Below, piece by piece: positions 37,049 through 45,143 of a stretch of 64,000 nucleotides of DNA. The stretch is taken from positions 124,001 through 188,000 of the forward strand of contig DATATI010000020.1 of the NCBI GenBank assembly GCA_036268875.1, given 5' to 3'. Below the pieces are notes generated by a model that made no database searches, had not been told where the DNA came from, and saw only the letters and a list, made by a program, of their open reading frames with translations. The number at the start of each line of letters is the position of its first letter. The stretch's first letter is position 1. Made by a program: the position numbers and the translations under genes. This DNA comes from Polyangia bacterium. GTDB lineage: Bacteria > Myxococcota_A > Polyangia > Fen-1088.

Positions 37049-38656
37049 TCAATCCTTGCTGATTCGATCGCCTTGAGCAAGCGGCTCGGCGGTTGTTGGG
37101 GCTGCCGGCGCGCTGGCCGCCGCGGCGCTGGGCAAGGCCAGCGGAACCAGGGCGACGACGGGGGCCGCGCAGGGCAAGAACACCCGAAACACCGCGCCGC
37201 CACCGGGGGGGCTGTCGAGCTCGATCCAGCCGTCGTGCTCCTTGACGATGCCGTGGCTGACCGCCAGGCCCAAACCCGTGCCCTGGCCGTCGTCCTTGGT
37301 GGTGAAGAAGGGTTCGAAGATGCGCTCGCGCGCGGCGGCCGGCACGCCGGGGCCGCTGTCGGCGATCTCCAGGATCGCGTAGTGCGACGGCGGTGCCAGA
37401 TCCAGGCCCTCCTTGCGGCGGACCACGTTGCTGGTGCGGATGCGCAGCGTGCCGCCGGCGGGCATGGCGTGCAGGGCGTTCATCAACAAGTTCAGACACA
37501 CCTGCTGGATCTGATCCGGATCGCCGGGCACCTCGGGCGGCGCCGGCATGGTTTGCACGTCGGCCTCCACGCCCTGACGCTGGATGATCTCGCGCAGGAA
37601 CTCCAGCGCTTCGGCCACCACCGCGCCCAGGTGCACGCGGGTCAGGGTGGGCCCGCGCTTGCGCGAGAAATCCAGCACCTGCCCGATGATCTTGGTGATG
37701 CGCTCGACCTCACCGCCGATGATGCCGGCGTTCTTGATCACCTCGTCGGTGTCGGCGGCCTTGCGCGACAGCGCCCGGGCCCGCCCGCCGATCACGTTCA
37801 GCGGCGTGCCCAGCTCGTGGGCGATCTCCGCCGCCAGCTGACCGATGGTGGCCAGTTTCTCCGACTGGCGGAGACGCGTTTCCAGCGCCAGGCGCGCCTC
37901 GGTGCCGCGCTGGGCGTCCTCGCGCGCTTCGCGCAGTGACCCGGTCATGGCGTTGAATCGGCCGGCCACGGTGCCGATCTCGTCGTCGCGCTCGGTGAGG
38001 ATGACGCGCGACAGATCGCCTTTCCCGACGGCGTCGATCCCTTCCAGCAAGCGCCGCAACGGCAAGGTCACGATGGTGCGCATGGCCAGGAACACGCCCA
38101 CCGCCACGAAGATGACCACGCCCAGAAACAGCGGGAACGTGCGGCGCGCGGTGGCCGCCAGCTCTTGATCGATGGTGCCAGCGTCGCGCCTCATGCCCAC
38201 CATGGCGGCCGGACGGCGGCCAGGATGGTTGCGCGGCAGCGCCATCCCGTCGGCGTCGTAAAGCGGCACCGCCACCGCATAGTAGGGCGCGCCGCTGGGC
38301 GAATCGAACAGGCGGGCCACCGGCACGCCTTCGATCTCCGCCGCCTGCGACAGCAGCAGCCAGTTCTGATCGGTGGTCTCGTGCGACTGACCGACGCGCA
38401 GGATCTCCAGCTGAAAGACGTCGTCGCGTTCGCGGGCCGCCCAGGCTCTGTCGGCCAGCGTCTTCGCCGCGCCGTCTTTGGCCAGCGGTTCCAACCCCGC
38501 GCGCAGCGATTCGGCGGCCTCGCGCGCTTGGCGGGCCAGGTCGGCCTCCAGATCGGCACGCCGCACCTTCAACGCCGCCAAGCCGGACAGCCCCAGCACC
38601 GGTGCCACCAGGGCGGTGGTCAGGACGGTGACGCGCGTGCCGAGACGCAACCGCAT
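37049..38656 (-). CDS. membrane sensor histidine kinase
   Basis: A 535-residue kinase. ATG 38656 is chosen (MRLRLGTRV); the frame is open to 38689. Two transmembrane helices (about 10-30 and 180-200) flank a periplasmic sensing domain. A HAMP linker follows, then HisKA with the phospho-acceptor His in [14 protein letters not shown], and a HATPase domain (N box [12 protein letters not shown] boxes DSGPGVP and GQGTGLGLA). It phosphorylates the NtrC-type regulator encoded next. The signal is unknown. A TATACT hexamer lies about 10 nt upstream of the start, too close for an ordinary leader, so transcription may start nearby or further up. Confidence 0.95.
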   Translation of the reverse strand: MRLRLGTRVTVLTTALVAPVLGLSGLAALKVRRADLEADLARQAREAAESLRAGLEPLAKDGAAKTLADRAWAARERDDVFQLEILRVGQSHETTDQNWLLLSQAAEIEGVPVARLFDSPSGAPYYAVAVPLYDADGMALPRNHPGRRPAAMVGMRRDAGTIDQELAATARRTFPLFLGVVIFVAVGVFLAMRTIVTLPLRRLLEGIDAVGKGDLSRVILTERDDEIGTVAGRFNAMTGSLREAREDAQRGTEARLALETRLRQSEKLATIGQLAAEIAHELGTPLNVIGGRARALSRKAADTDEVIKNAGIIGGEVERITKIIGQVLDFSRKRGPTLTRVHLGAVVAEALEFLREIIQRQGVEADVQTMPAPPEVPGDPDQIQQVCLNLLMNALHAMPAGGTLRIRTSNVVRRKEGLDLAPPSHYAILEIADSGPGVPAAARERIFEPFFTTKDDGQGTGLGLAVSHGIVKEHDGWIELDSPPGGGAVFRVFLPCAAPVVALVPLALPSAAAASAPAAPTTAEPLAQGDRISKD

Positions 38657-38735
38657 GCGTCTTTCAGTATACCCGCACGGCGCACGCACACCGGCCTCCC
38701 GGTTCGGACCCGCCGTGCTATAGGATCAACCCCGC

Positions 38736-38990
38736 ATGGCCATCACCCTCGATGAGATCCGCGCCCACATTCGCGCGGCGCTTCCAGACGCCGACGTTCG
38801 CGTTCAGGACACCACCGGCGGCGGCGACCACTTCGCCGCCACGGTGATCAGCGCGTCCTTCCACGGACAGCCGCCGGTGGAACGCCACCGCGCCGTCTAC
38901 GCGGCGCTGGGCGCTGCCATGCACGGGCCCATTCACGCCTTGGCCTTGACCACCTTGACCCCCGACGAGCAGGAGAAGAAACCATCATGA
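38736..38990 (+). CDS. bolA: BolA-family protein
   Basis: An 84-residue BolA/IbaG-type protein (DEIRAHIRAALPDADVRVQD, GGGDHFAATVISASFHGQPP, RHRAVYAALGAAM, HALALTTLTPDE). BolA proteins bind [2Fe-2S] clusters together with monothiol glutaredoxins and act in iron handling. The conserved His in RHRAVY and the C-terminal His of HALAL fit the cluster-ligand positions. The grx gene overlaps by ATGA, the classic BolA-Grx4 pairing. Confidence 0.95.
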   Translation: MAITLDEIRAHIRAALPDADVRVQDTTGGGDHFAATVISASFHGQPPVERHRAVYAALGAAMHGPIHALALTTLTPDEQEKKPS

Positions 38991-39310
38991 CCGACGACCT
39001 TCGCAAGCGCATCGCCGCCACCATCAGCAAGGACCGCATCACGCTGTTCATGAAGGGCAGCCCGTCGATGCCCCAGTGCGGTTTCTCCGCCGCGGTGGTG
39101 GGCGTGCTGAAACAAGAGGGCGTGCCGTTCGGCTCGTTCAACATCCTGGCCGACAATGAGCTGCGCGAGGGCTTGAAGGAATACTCGAGCTGGCCGACGT
39201 TTCCGCAGCTTTACGTCGACGGCAAGCTGGTGGGCGGCGCGGACATCGTGCGCGACCTGCACGCCCGCGGCGAGCTGGCGGCCCTGCTGCAGCCGCCGGC
39301 CGCTTCGTAG
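38987..39310 (+). CDS. grxD: monothiol glutaredoxin, Grx4 type
   Basis: A 107-residue monothiol glutaredoxin. The active site is CGFS in SMPQCGFSAAVV, with the upstream Lys in MKGSP and the family stretches WPTFPQLYVDGKLVGGADI. These proteins bridge a [2Fe-2S] cluster with glutathione, as homodimers or as heterodimers with BolA, and deliver or store clusters. The ATGA overlap with bolA implies coupled synthesis. The gene is convergent with the large membrane protein gene. Confidence 0.97.
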   Translation: MTDDLRKRIAATISKDRITLFMKGSPSMPQCGFSAAVVGVLKQEGVPFGSFNILADNELREGLKEYSSWPTFPQLYVDGKLVGGADIVRDLHARGELAALLQPPAAS

Positions 39311-39334
39311 CCACGGCGTTTTTCGTCAGCCGTT

Positions 39335-41749
39335 CTACGCCGCTGCCTGGGCGGGCGCCGGCTCTTCGCCGTCGATGCTGGTCTGGGCGCCGCGCCCGCG
39401 CCAGGTGTCCCAGCAAAGGCCGCCCAGGATCGCCGCAAAGCCGACCAGCAGGATCACGCTTTGCCAGGTGTAGACCACGTCCGACCAGCCGGTGAACAAG
39501 GTCGGGTACTGCATCACCGTCATCGCCAGCAGCACCGCCGAGACATAGGTGAACAGCCAGTCGCGGCTGGCCAGCTGCTGGTCCACCGTCTGCTGGTCGC
39601 GCGTGCCCAGGAGCGGCAGCAGAAAGACGTAGTGGCAGTAATAGTTCGCCGGGTAGAAAAAGATCGGGATCAAGATCAGGCCCGCCAGCGCGGCCTGATC
39701 CAGCCGCCGCCGGCGGCAGGCGGCGAACGCCAGCCCCGTGTACAGCAGCACGCCGAGATAAAAGATCGGCTTGCGCGCCTCGAACCGCTCCAGCTGCTCG
39801 CGCTGCCAGGTGGCCCACGATTCAACCACGCTGTTGTCGATCACGCGCTGCCCGACGCGATCGCCGTCGTAGGCCAGCACGTTGCGCAGGCCGACGTGGT
39901 TGGTGTTGGGCTGCTCGGCGTGGATGCGGATCTTCTCGAACCAGGCGCCCCAAGATCCTGAAAGACCGAACAGCGCCGACGACAGTGCCACCAGCACCGC
40001 CAGCGTTCCCAGGCCACCGGCGATCGCCCGCAGCGTCGGTCGCAGCCCTTCGCGCAGCGCGGACAGCGACGGAAATTTCTTTCCGGCCCGCACGGTTTCG
40101 ATCAGCCACCAGATCCCCGGCGCGCACATCATGAACGCCGCCAGCGCGGGGAAAGCGCGGATCAAACCAGCGTACGCCACCAGGCCGCCGCCCAGCGCGT
40201 ACCGCCGCCGCTTGAAGGCACACGCGGCCAGGCCCATGCCGCACATCCAGTCGAGACGCAAGGTCGATCCCATCAGGTTGGTGCCAAAGCGCGAATAGTC
40301 CGTCGCTCCGAACATGATCATCACAAGCAACACCGCCCGTAGCCCGAAGGTGCGCCCGATGACGATGAAGGTGATGATCAGCAGCAACGGATCAATCAGC
40401 GCTGACAACGTCATGGTGGTCTCGCTGGCCGGCGCGTGCCGGAACAGCGCGTACGCCTGCATGATCCAGACCGGCGTGGCGTTGCCGCCGTGGTCTTGCA
40501 GGCTGCCGAGGTAATCGTTGGCGCCCATCACGTCCTGGAAATAGCGCATGTCTTTTTTGAACTCTTCCCAGCGCTCGGGGGAAAAGCGAGAGCGCACGCC
40601 CTGGATCTCCGGGACGATCTCCGAGACGGTGCGCATGTGATTGTCGCGCAGATCGCGCAGCCGCACGTGGGCGATGCGCTCGGGCGTGACGCTGTTGTTG
40701 TCCAGGTACGCCGCCACGCTGGCCAGGTACAGGCCGTCGAAGCGCAGCTCGCGGAAATACTTGGCCACCGGGAAGTACACCCGCATGTCCCACGGGTGCA
40801 CCAGCGTCCGTCGGTGCTTCGAGTTGTCGCGGAACTGCGGCGGACCCAGGTGGTAAAAACACATCACCGAGATCAGCGACAGCACCGATAAGATCGCGGT
40901 GATCCAGCGCCGGTCGACGGCGGACGCCCCGCGCCCGAACGCCTCGCGCAAAAGCGCCACCAGCGCGATGGCCGCCACCACCGTGCGCAGGACGAACTGC
41001 TCGGGCTCGTCGACCGGCCACACGTCGGCCAGCGAGAACGCCGCCGACAAACCGAGACCGATCGGAACGACGATCAGCAGGCGCACCAGATCGCGCGACT
41101 GGCGGTTGTGAATCAGCAGGAAGATCACCATCGCCAGCCCGAACAGCCACAGTCGAAACTGCGCGGTCTCTTGCAACGACGTCCCGTTCGCCTCGCTGAA
41201 GGTCGGCGGCCACTCCGTCGGGCAGTCTCGATACACCGCCAGTTCGCCGACGCTATACGCGCCGTCGCCGCCGTCGGCGGTGACGCGTACGTAACGGCCC
41301 TGGCCGGTCAGATCCTTACCATAGCGAAAACGCATCCCGGCGCCCGGCACCGGCCCGCCGGTCCAAAGCGGCATGAACGCCTGGCCGTCCTCCGACACCG
41401 AAAATCGGTAGTGGTCGTTGTTGTCGCCTTCGACCAGCGCGCAATGAATGGGCGTCGACTGTCCCAGATCGTAAATGACCCGGCCGCCGGGCGGGATCAC
41501 CGACGTCAGCTCGGTCCGCCAGAAGTTTCCCGCCAGCGGAGCCACCCCGTCGGTCAGGCGTTCGGTGTGCGTGACACCCACCGCGGACGACGGCAATTTT
41601 CCGCGCAGCAACCCTTGGCCCGGCCCCGGCGGAATGGCCGACCCGCCGCCCGACCCGGTGCACGATCCCGTCGCCGCGCCCAGGGCGATCGCCGCCGCGG
41701 CCAAAAACCAGGAAGAAAAACCAGCTCTTCGCGCCAGACGCTGCGCCAT
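39335..41749 (-). CDS. discoidin-like domain fused to a polytopic membrane protein
   Basis: An 804-residue protein with ATG 41749 preferred (MAQRLARRAGFSSWFLAAAA). A signal-like helix is followed by a weak lipobox-like Cys (GAATGSC) and a Gly/Pro linker. A discoidin/F5/8C-like beta-sandwich covers about 45-185 (NFWRTELTSVIPPGGRVIYD, GRYVRVTADGGDGAYSVGEL). About twelve transmembrane helices follow, with large loops rich in charged and aromatic residues (HPWDMRVYFPVAKYFRELRF). The membrane part looks like a GT-C/DUF2029-type glycosyltransferase fold, but I cannot see an assured catalytic DXD or DE site. The architecture suggests glycan binding outside the cell combined with membrane sugar transfer; this is inference. 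Confidence 0.75.
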   Translation of the reverse strand: MAQRLARRAGFSSWFLAAAAIALGAATGSCTGSGGGSAIPPGPGQGLLRGKLPSSAVGVTHTERLTDGVAPLAGNFWRTELTSVIPPGGRVIYDLGQSTPIHCALVEGDNNDHYRFSVSEDGQAFMPLWTGGPVPGAGMRFRYGKDLTGQGRYVRVTADGGDGAYSVGELAVYRDCPTEWPPTFSEANGTSLQETAQFRLWLFGLAMVIFLLIHNRQSRDLVRLLIVVPIGLGLSAAFSLADVWPVDEPEQFVLRTVVAAIALVALLREAFGRGASAVDRRWITAILSVLSLISVMCFYHLGPPQFRDNSKHRRTLVHPWDMRVYFPVAKYFRELRFDGLYLASVAAYLDNNSVTPERIAHVRLRDLRDNHMRTVSEIVPEIQGVRSRFSPERWEEFKKDMRYFQDVMGANDYLGSLQDHGGNATPVWIMQAYALFRHAPASETTMTLSALIDPLLLIITFIVIGRTFGLRAVLLVMIMFGATDYSRFGTNLMGSTLRLDWMCGMGLAACAFKRRRYALGGGLVAYAGLIRAFPALAAFMMCAPGIWWLIETVRAGKKFPSLSALREGLRPTLRAIAGGLGTLAVLVALSSALFGLSGSWGAWFEKIRIHAEQPNTNHVGLRNVLAYDGDRVGQRVIDNSVVESWATWQREQLERFEARKPIFYLGVLLYTGLAFAACRRRRLDQAALAGLILIPIFFYPANYYCHYVFLLPLLGTRDQQTVDQQLASRDWLFTYVSAVLLAMTVMQYPTLFTGWSDVVYTWQSVILLVGFAAILGGLCWDTWRGRGAQTSIDGEEPAPAQAAA

Positions 41750-41887
41750 GGGCCGCACTGTCGCATCGATGCCGAGGGCGATGCAATTCGGCCGACCACG
41801 ATGCCGCCGGCTTCCGCGCAAGCGACCGAGAACAAAGCCTTTGTCTCAAGTCCGCCCGCGTGACCGCCGACGATGGTTGCAATCACC

Positions 41888-44296
41888 ATGCGCGTCCTTC
41901 GCTCGCTCGCCTCATCGATCTTCCTAGTGGTCGCTGCCGCCACCGCGGTCGGCTGCGGCATCTCCAAGCCCGCCGTCGACGGGACCGGTGGAACCGGCGG
42001 CGACGGCAGCGGCGTGGCCTCGCGCCTGCCGCCTGCCCAGCGCGGCGAGCACCTGGCGGTGTCGATCATCGGCCCTTCGCCCGACGACGACATCACCACC
42101 ACCTCGTCGGCCATCACGCTCGACGGGTTGGCCTTCGGCGCACCCAGCGAGGTGCACTGGCAAGGCCCGGCCGGCAATGGCACCGCCGACGGCACGCAGA
42201 ACTGGGCCGCCACGGACATCCCACTCGTCGCTGGCGAAAACTTCATCACCATCGACGCCGTCGCCTCCAACGGTTCGCACGCCAGCAAGAGCGTCGTGGT
42301 CCGCCGCAACACCTTCCTCGGTTTTCTCGGGCACCCGCAGCTGACCCCGTCGTTCGCCTTCGTCGGCGACGACACCGAGGTGATCGTCAGCGTCGGCATC
42401 GACACCAGCATGGCCGGCCTCAATTCGGCCAGCTTGAAGCTGGCCCAGGTTGATCCCTCGGGCGGCATCGCCGGAATGATCTCCAGCATGGCGGACGACG
42501 GCGACTTCGGGAACAGCGGCGACGAGATCCCCGGCGACGGCGTCTACTCGGCGCGCTTCCGCATCACCAAATCCACCGAGAGCGCGCTGACCCTGGCGGT
42601 CACCGCCACCGACAGCACCGGCGCCGCCAGCGAGGTGGCGGCGATGGGTTCGGTGCCCTTCGTCTCGCACGCCACGGACGATCAGCTGACCGGCGCCGCC
42701 GCCACCGTCTCCAACATGGAAGAAAGCTTTCAGGCCGCCAAGACCACCGGCGATCTGACCATGGCCTATGGCGCGGCCACCGCTGCCGCCGCGGCTGATC
42801 CGAACGTGTCGAACAGCGGCGTGTCGGCGGGTGGCAGCGGCACCTGGGCCGTCTCTACCGCCGGGATCATCGCCGGCATGCTGGACAGCGGCAACAACGA
42901 CGAACGCGGCAGCGTCGAGATCGGCAACCACGCCAGCTTCTGCGGGGCCGCCAACGACGCTGACTTCTCGCCCACCGACGAGAGCGCCGACGCTGGCACC
43001 ACCCTGGGCGGCCGCAGCTGCCCGGCCTACGACGTCAGCGACGTGTTCCGCGACGAGGACGTCACCATCGATCGTCTGCGCACGCTGACCCGCCACGGCC
43101 TGGTCTTCCTGACCATGCACGGCACGTCGTACGATGATCTGCCCAACACGCCGGCGGCGCAGCAGCTGCCCGCGCACGAATTCCTGCTGACCAGCGAGGA
43201 GGTCACGCCCGCCTCGCTGCGCAAGTACGAGCTCGAGCTCAAGACCGGGCAGATGGCCGTCGGCCCGACGGTGGCAGGCGCGCAACGCTTCTTCATCACC
43301 CCCAAGTTCATCGACAACCTCCCCGGTCGCTTTCAAAACAGCCTGATCTACGTGGGGGCCTGCCGCAGCTTCTGGAACGGTGAGTTCGCGGCCGCTTTCC
43401 TGCGCAAGGGCGCCGCCGCCTTCTTCGGCTACTCGGACATGGTGAAGAGCGCCTTCGCCTACCAGACCGGCATGGCGTTCTTGCAATGCTTGCTCAACGA
43501 CCACAACGACGACGGCTCCGGTAAAAGCAGCGCCGACTGTTTCACCGCCGGCCTCCACGACGACGGTTCGGGCGACGAAAAGCGTGGCGCCCAGTGGCCG
43601 TCGACCGCCGCCTACGGCATCAAGCTGCCCAAGCCGGTCGCCGTCACCCACTTGCCGGCGTACTTCAAGATGATGGCCCGCCAGGACGTCACCATCGCGT
43701 CGGTGTCCGGGCTGCGCAACGGCGGCTTCGAGGAGATCGATCGCAGCAACGCCGCCAGCCCGCAGTCGGTGGCCTGGCAAAGCCAGGGCGACGCCCGGGT
43801 GATGTTCAACCTGGGCGGTTACCTGCCGACCGAGAGCACCAAGATGGGCCTCATCTCGACCGGCCTTGGCTTCACGCAGACGAACGGCGAGCTGTACCAG
43901 ACCTTCTGCGTCCCGGCCGGCGTCACCCAGCTCAGCTATGACTGGAACTTCATCTCGGCCGAGTTCTTGTCCTACTGCAACGATCCGCGCTACCAGGACA
44001 ACCTGGCCGTCACCATCGAAGAGACCGGTCCCGGCGGCGCGACGACGGTCCTGCAGGCGCTGAAGATCGATGACCTCTGCGCCAGCGTCGGCGATTCAAA
44101 GTTCAAGGTCCCCGACTACGGCTACGTCGACAACGACGGCAAGACCTACGCCACCGACTGGCAGCACTTCGGCCCGTTCGACATGACGCCGTGGGCGGGT
44201 TCGCCGAAGAACATCACCTTGCGCTTTGCCGTCAACGACCGCGGCGACAGCATTTACGACACCGTGGTTTTGATCGACGGCATCACGCTGCAGTAG
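41888..44296 (+). CDS. surface lipoprotein with predicted caspase-fold (clan CD) peptidase domain
   Basis: An 802-residue protein with ATG 41888 preferred (ATG 41873 also possible). Lipobox AVGC is followed by Gly/Thr linker sequence and Ig-like/calcium-binding-like segments (DDGDFGNSGDEIPGDGVYSA). Residues about 310-560 show a clan CD dyad pattern as in gingipain/CHAT proteins: HGLVFLTMHGTSYDD with His411, then NSLIYVGACRSFWNGEFAAA with Cys492 and the following AFLRKGAAAFFGYSDMV. A C-terminal beta-sandwich (about 612-802, ending DSIYDTVVLIDGITLQ) resembles choice-of-anchor-type domains. It probably acts on the cell surface. The peptidase assignment rests on motif spacing, not on known homologues. 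It overlaps the convergent hemD end by 14 bp. Confidence 0.75.
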   Translation: MRVLRSLASSIFLVVAAATAVGCGISKPAVDGTGGTGGDGSGVASRLPPAQRGEHLAVSIIGPSPDDDITTTSSAITLDGLAFGAPSEVHWQGPAGNGTADGTQNWAATDIPLVAGENFITIDAVASNGSHASKSVVVRRNTFLGFLGHPQLTPSFAFVGDDTEVIVSVGIDTSMAGLNSASLKLAQVDPSGGIAGMISSMADDGDFGNSGDEIPGDGVYSARFRITKSTESALTLAVTATDSTGAASEVAAMGSVPFVSHATDDQLTGAAATVSNMEESFQAAKTTGDLTMAYGAATAAAAADPNVSNSGVSAGGSGTWAVSTAGIIAGMLDSGNNDERGSVEIGNHASFCGAANDADFSPTDESADAGTTLGGRSCPAYDVSDVFRDEDVTIDRLRTLTRHGLVFLTMHGTSYDDLPNTPAAQQLPAHEFLLTSEEVTPASLRKYELELKTGQMAVGPTVAGAQRFFITPKFIDNLPGRFQNSLIYVGACRSFWNGEFAAAFLRKGAAAFFGYSDMVKSAFAYQTGMAFLQCLLNDHNDDGSGKSSADCFTAGLHDDGSGDEKRGAQWPSTAAYGIKLPKPVAVTHLPAYFKMMARQDVTIASVSGLRNGGFEEIDRSNAASPQSVAWQSQGDARVMFNLGGYLPTESTKMGLISTGLGFTQTNGELYQTFCVPAGVTQLSYDWNFISAEFLSYCNDPRYQDNLAVTIEETGPGGATTVLQALKIDDLCASVGDSKFKVPDYGYVDNDGKTYATDWQHFGPFDMTPWAGSPKNITLRFAVNDRGDSIYDTVVLIDGITLQ

Positions 44297-45143
44297 TAGC
44301 GGGCGGCGACGGCGCGCCCAGCACCTCGACGATCCGCTGCACCAGGCGCTTCATCACGAAGCTCTTCTCCGGCACGATGTCGACGCGCGCGCCGCGCAGT
44401 TGCAGCGCCTCGACGGCGATGGGACCGATGGCCGCCACCTTCACCCGCGAAAGACCGGCGCCGAGCGCGGCTTCCAGCGCGTGTTCCTTGGCCACCTGCC
44501 ACAGCCGATCGATCTGCGACGCGCTGGTGAAAGCGATGGCGTCGACGCGCCCGTCGTTCATGCCGGCGATGAGCTCGCGCACCCGGGCGTCGTCGGCGGC
44601 CGGCGCGTAGACGTAGGGCGCCACCGGATCGACGACGGCGCCTGCCTCGGCAAGAAAGCGAATCAGATCGTGATTGGGCTCTTGCCCGTAAAGCTGAACG
44701 CCGATGCGGCGGCCGCGAAGATCCAGCGTCGACAGCGCGGCCATCACTCCTTGCGACGTGGGCACCGCCGCCGGCAGATCCGACGACAGGCCAAGCTCGT
44801 GCAGGGCGCGCGCCGGCTTGGGCCCGCGGGTGATGCGGCGAACACGGCCCAGCGCTGTCACGACGGCCGCGTGCCGCCCGGTGCGCTCGGCCAGGGCGAG
44901 CAAGCGCCGCAGGCCTTCGCCGGTCAGCAAGATGAGATCGTCGAAGCCGCCGGCCGCCAGGCGATCCAGCCACGCTTCCACCGGCGCCGAATCGGGCGCG
45001 TCCAGAATCGCCACCATCGGGCAGCGCAGCGCCGTGGCGCCCGCCTCTTCCAGCAACTGAGCCAGGCGATCCAGCTCGCGCGTCTCGGGCAGGGCGATGG
45101 TGCGACCGTGCAGCGACCGCCCAGCGCTGCCGCTGCCGGTCAC
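44283..45143 (-). CDS. hemD: uroporphyrinogen-III synthase
   Basis: A 286-residue HemD, which closes and inverts ring D of hydroxymethylbilane in tetrapyrrole (heme) synthesis. The sequence is as variable as usual for this family, but it has the two-domain pattern with FDDLILLTGEGLRRLL in the first domain and VDAIAFTSASQIDRLWQVA plus VKVAAIGPIAVEALQLRGA in the second. The start is GTG 45143, overlapping the upstream stop as GTGA, so it is coupled to the M28 peptidase gene. No other heme genes are in the window. Confidence 0.88.
   Translation of the reverse strand: MTGSGSAGRSLHGRTIALPETRELDRLAQLLEEAGATALRCPMVAILDAPDSAPVEAWLDRLAAGGFDDLILLTGEGLRRLLALAERTGRHAAVVTALGRVRRITRGPKPARALHELGLSSDLPAAVPTSQGVMAALSTLDLRGRRIGVQLYGQEPNHDLIRFLAEAGAVVDPVAPYVYAPAADDARVRELIAGMNDGRVDAIAFTSASQIDRLWQVAKEHALEAALGAGLSRVKVAAIGPIAVEALQLRGARVDIVPEKSFVMKRLVQRIVEVLGAPSPPATTAA

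Noticed and set aside
41924-43780. Long minus-strand frame across the peptidase lipoprotein
   Set aside because: Gly/Val/Ala-rich antisense artefact; the plus-strand frame has lipobox, domains and a convincing end.
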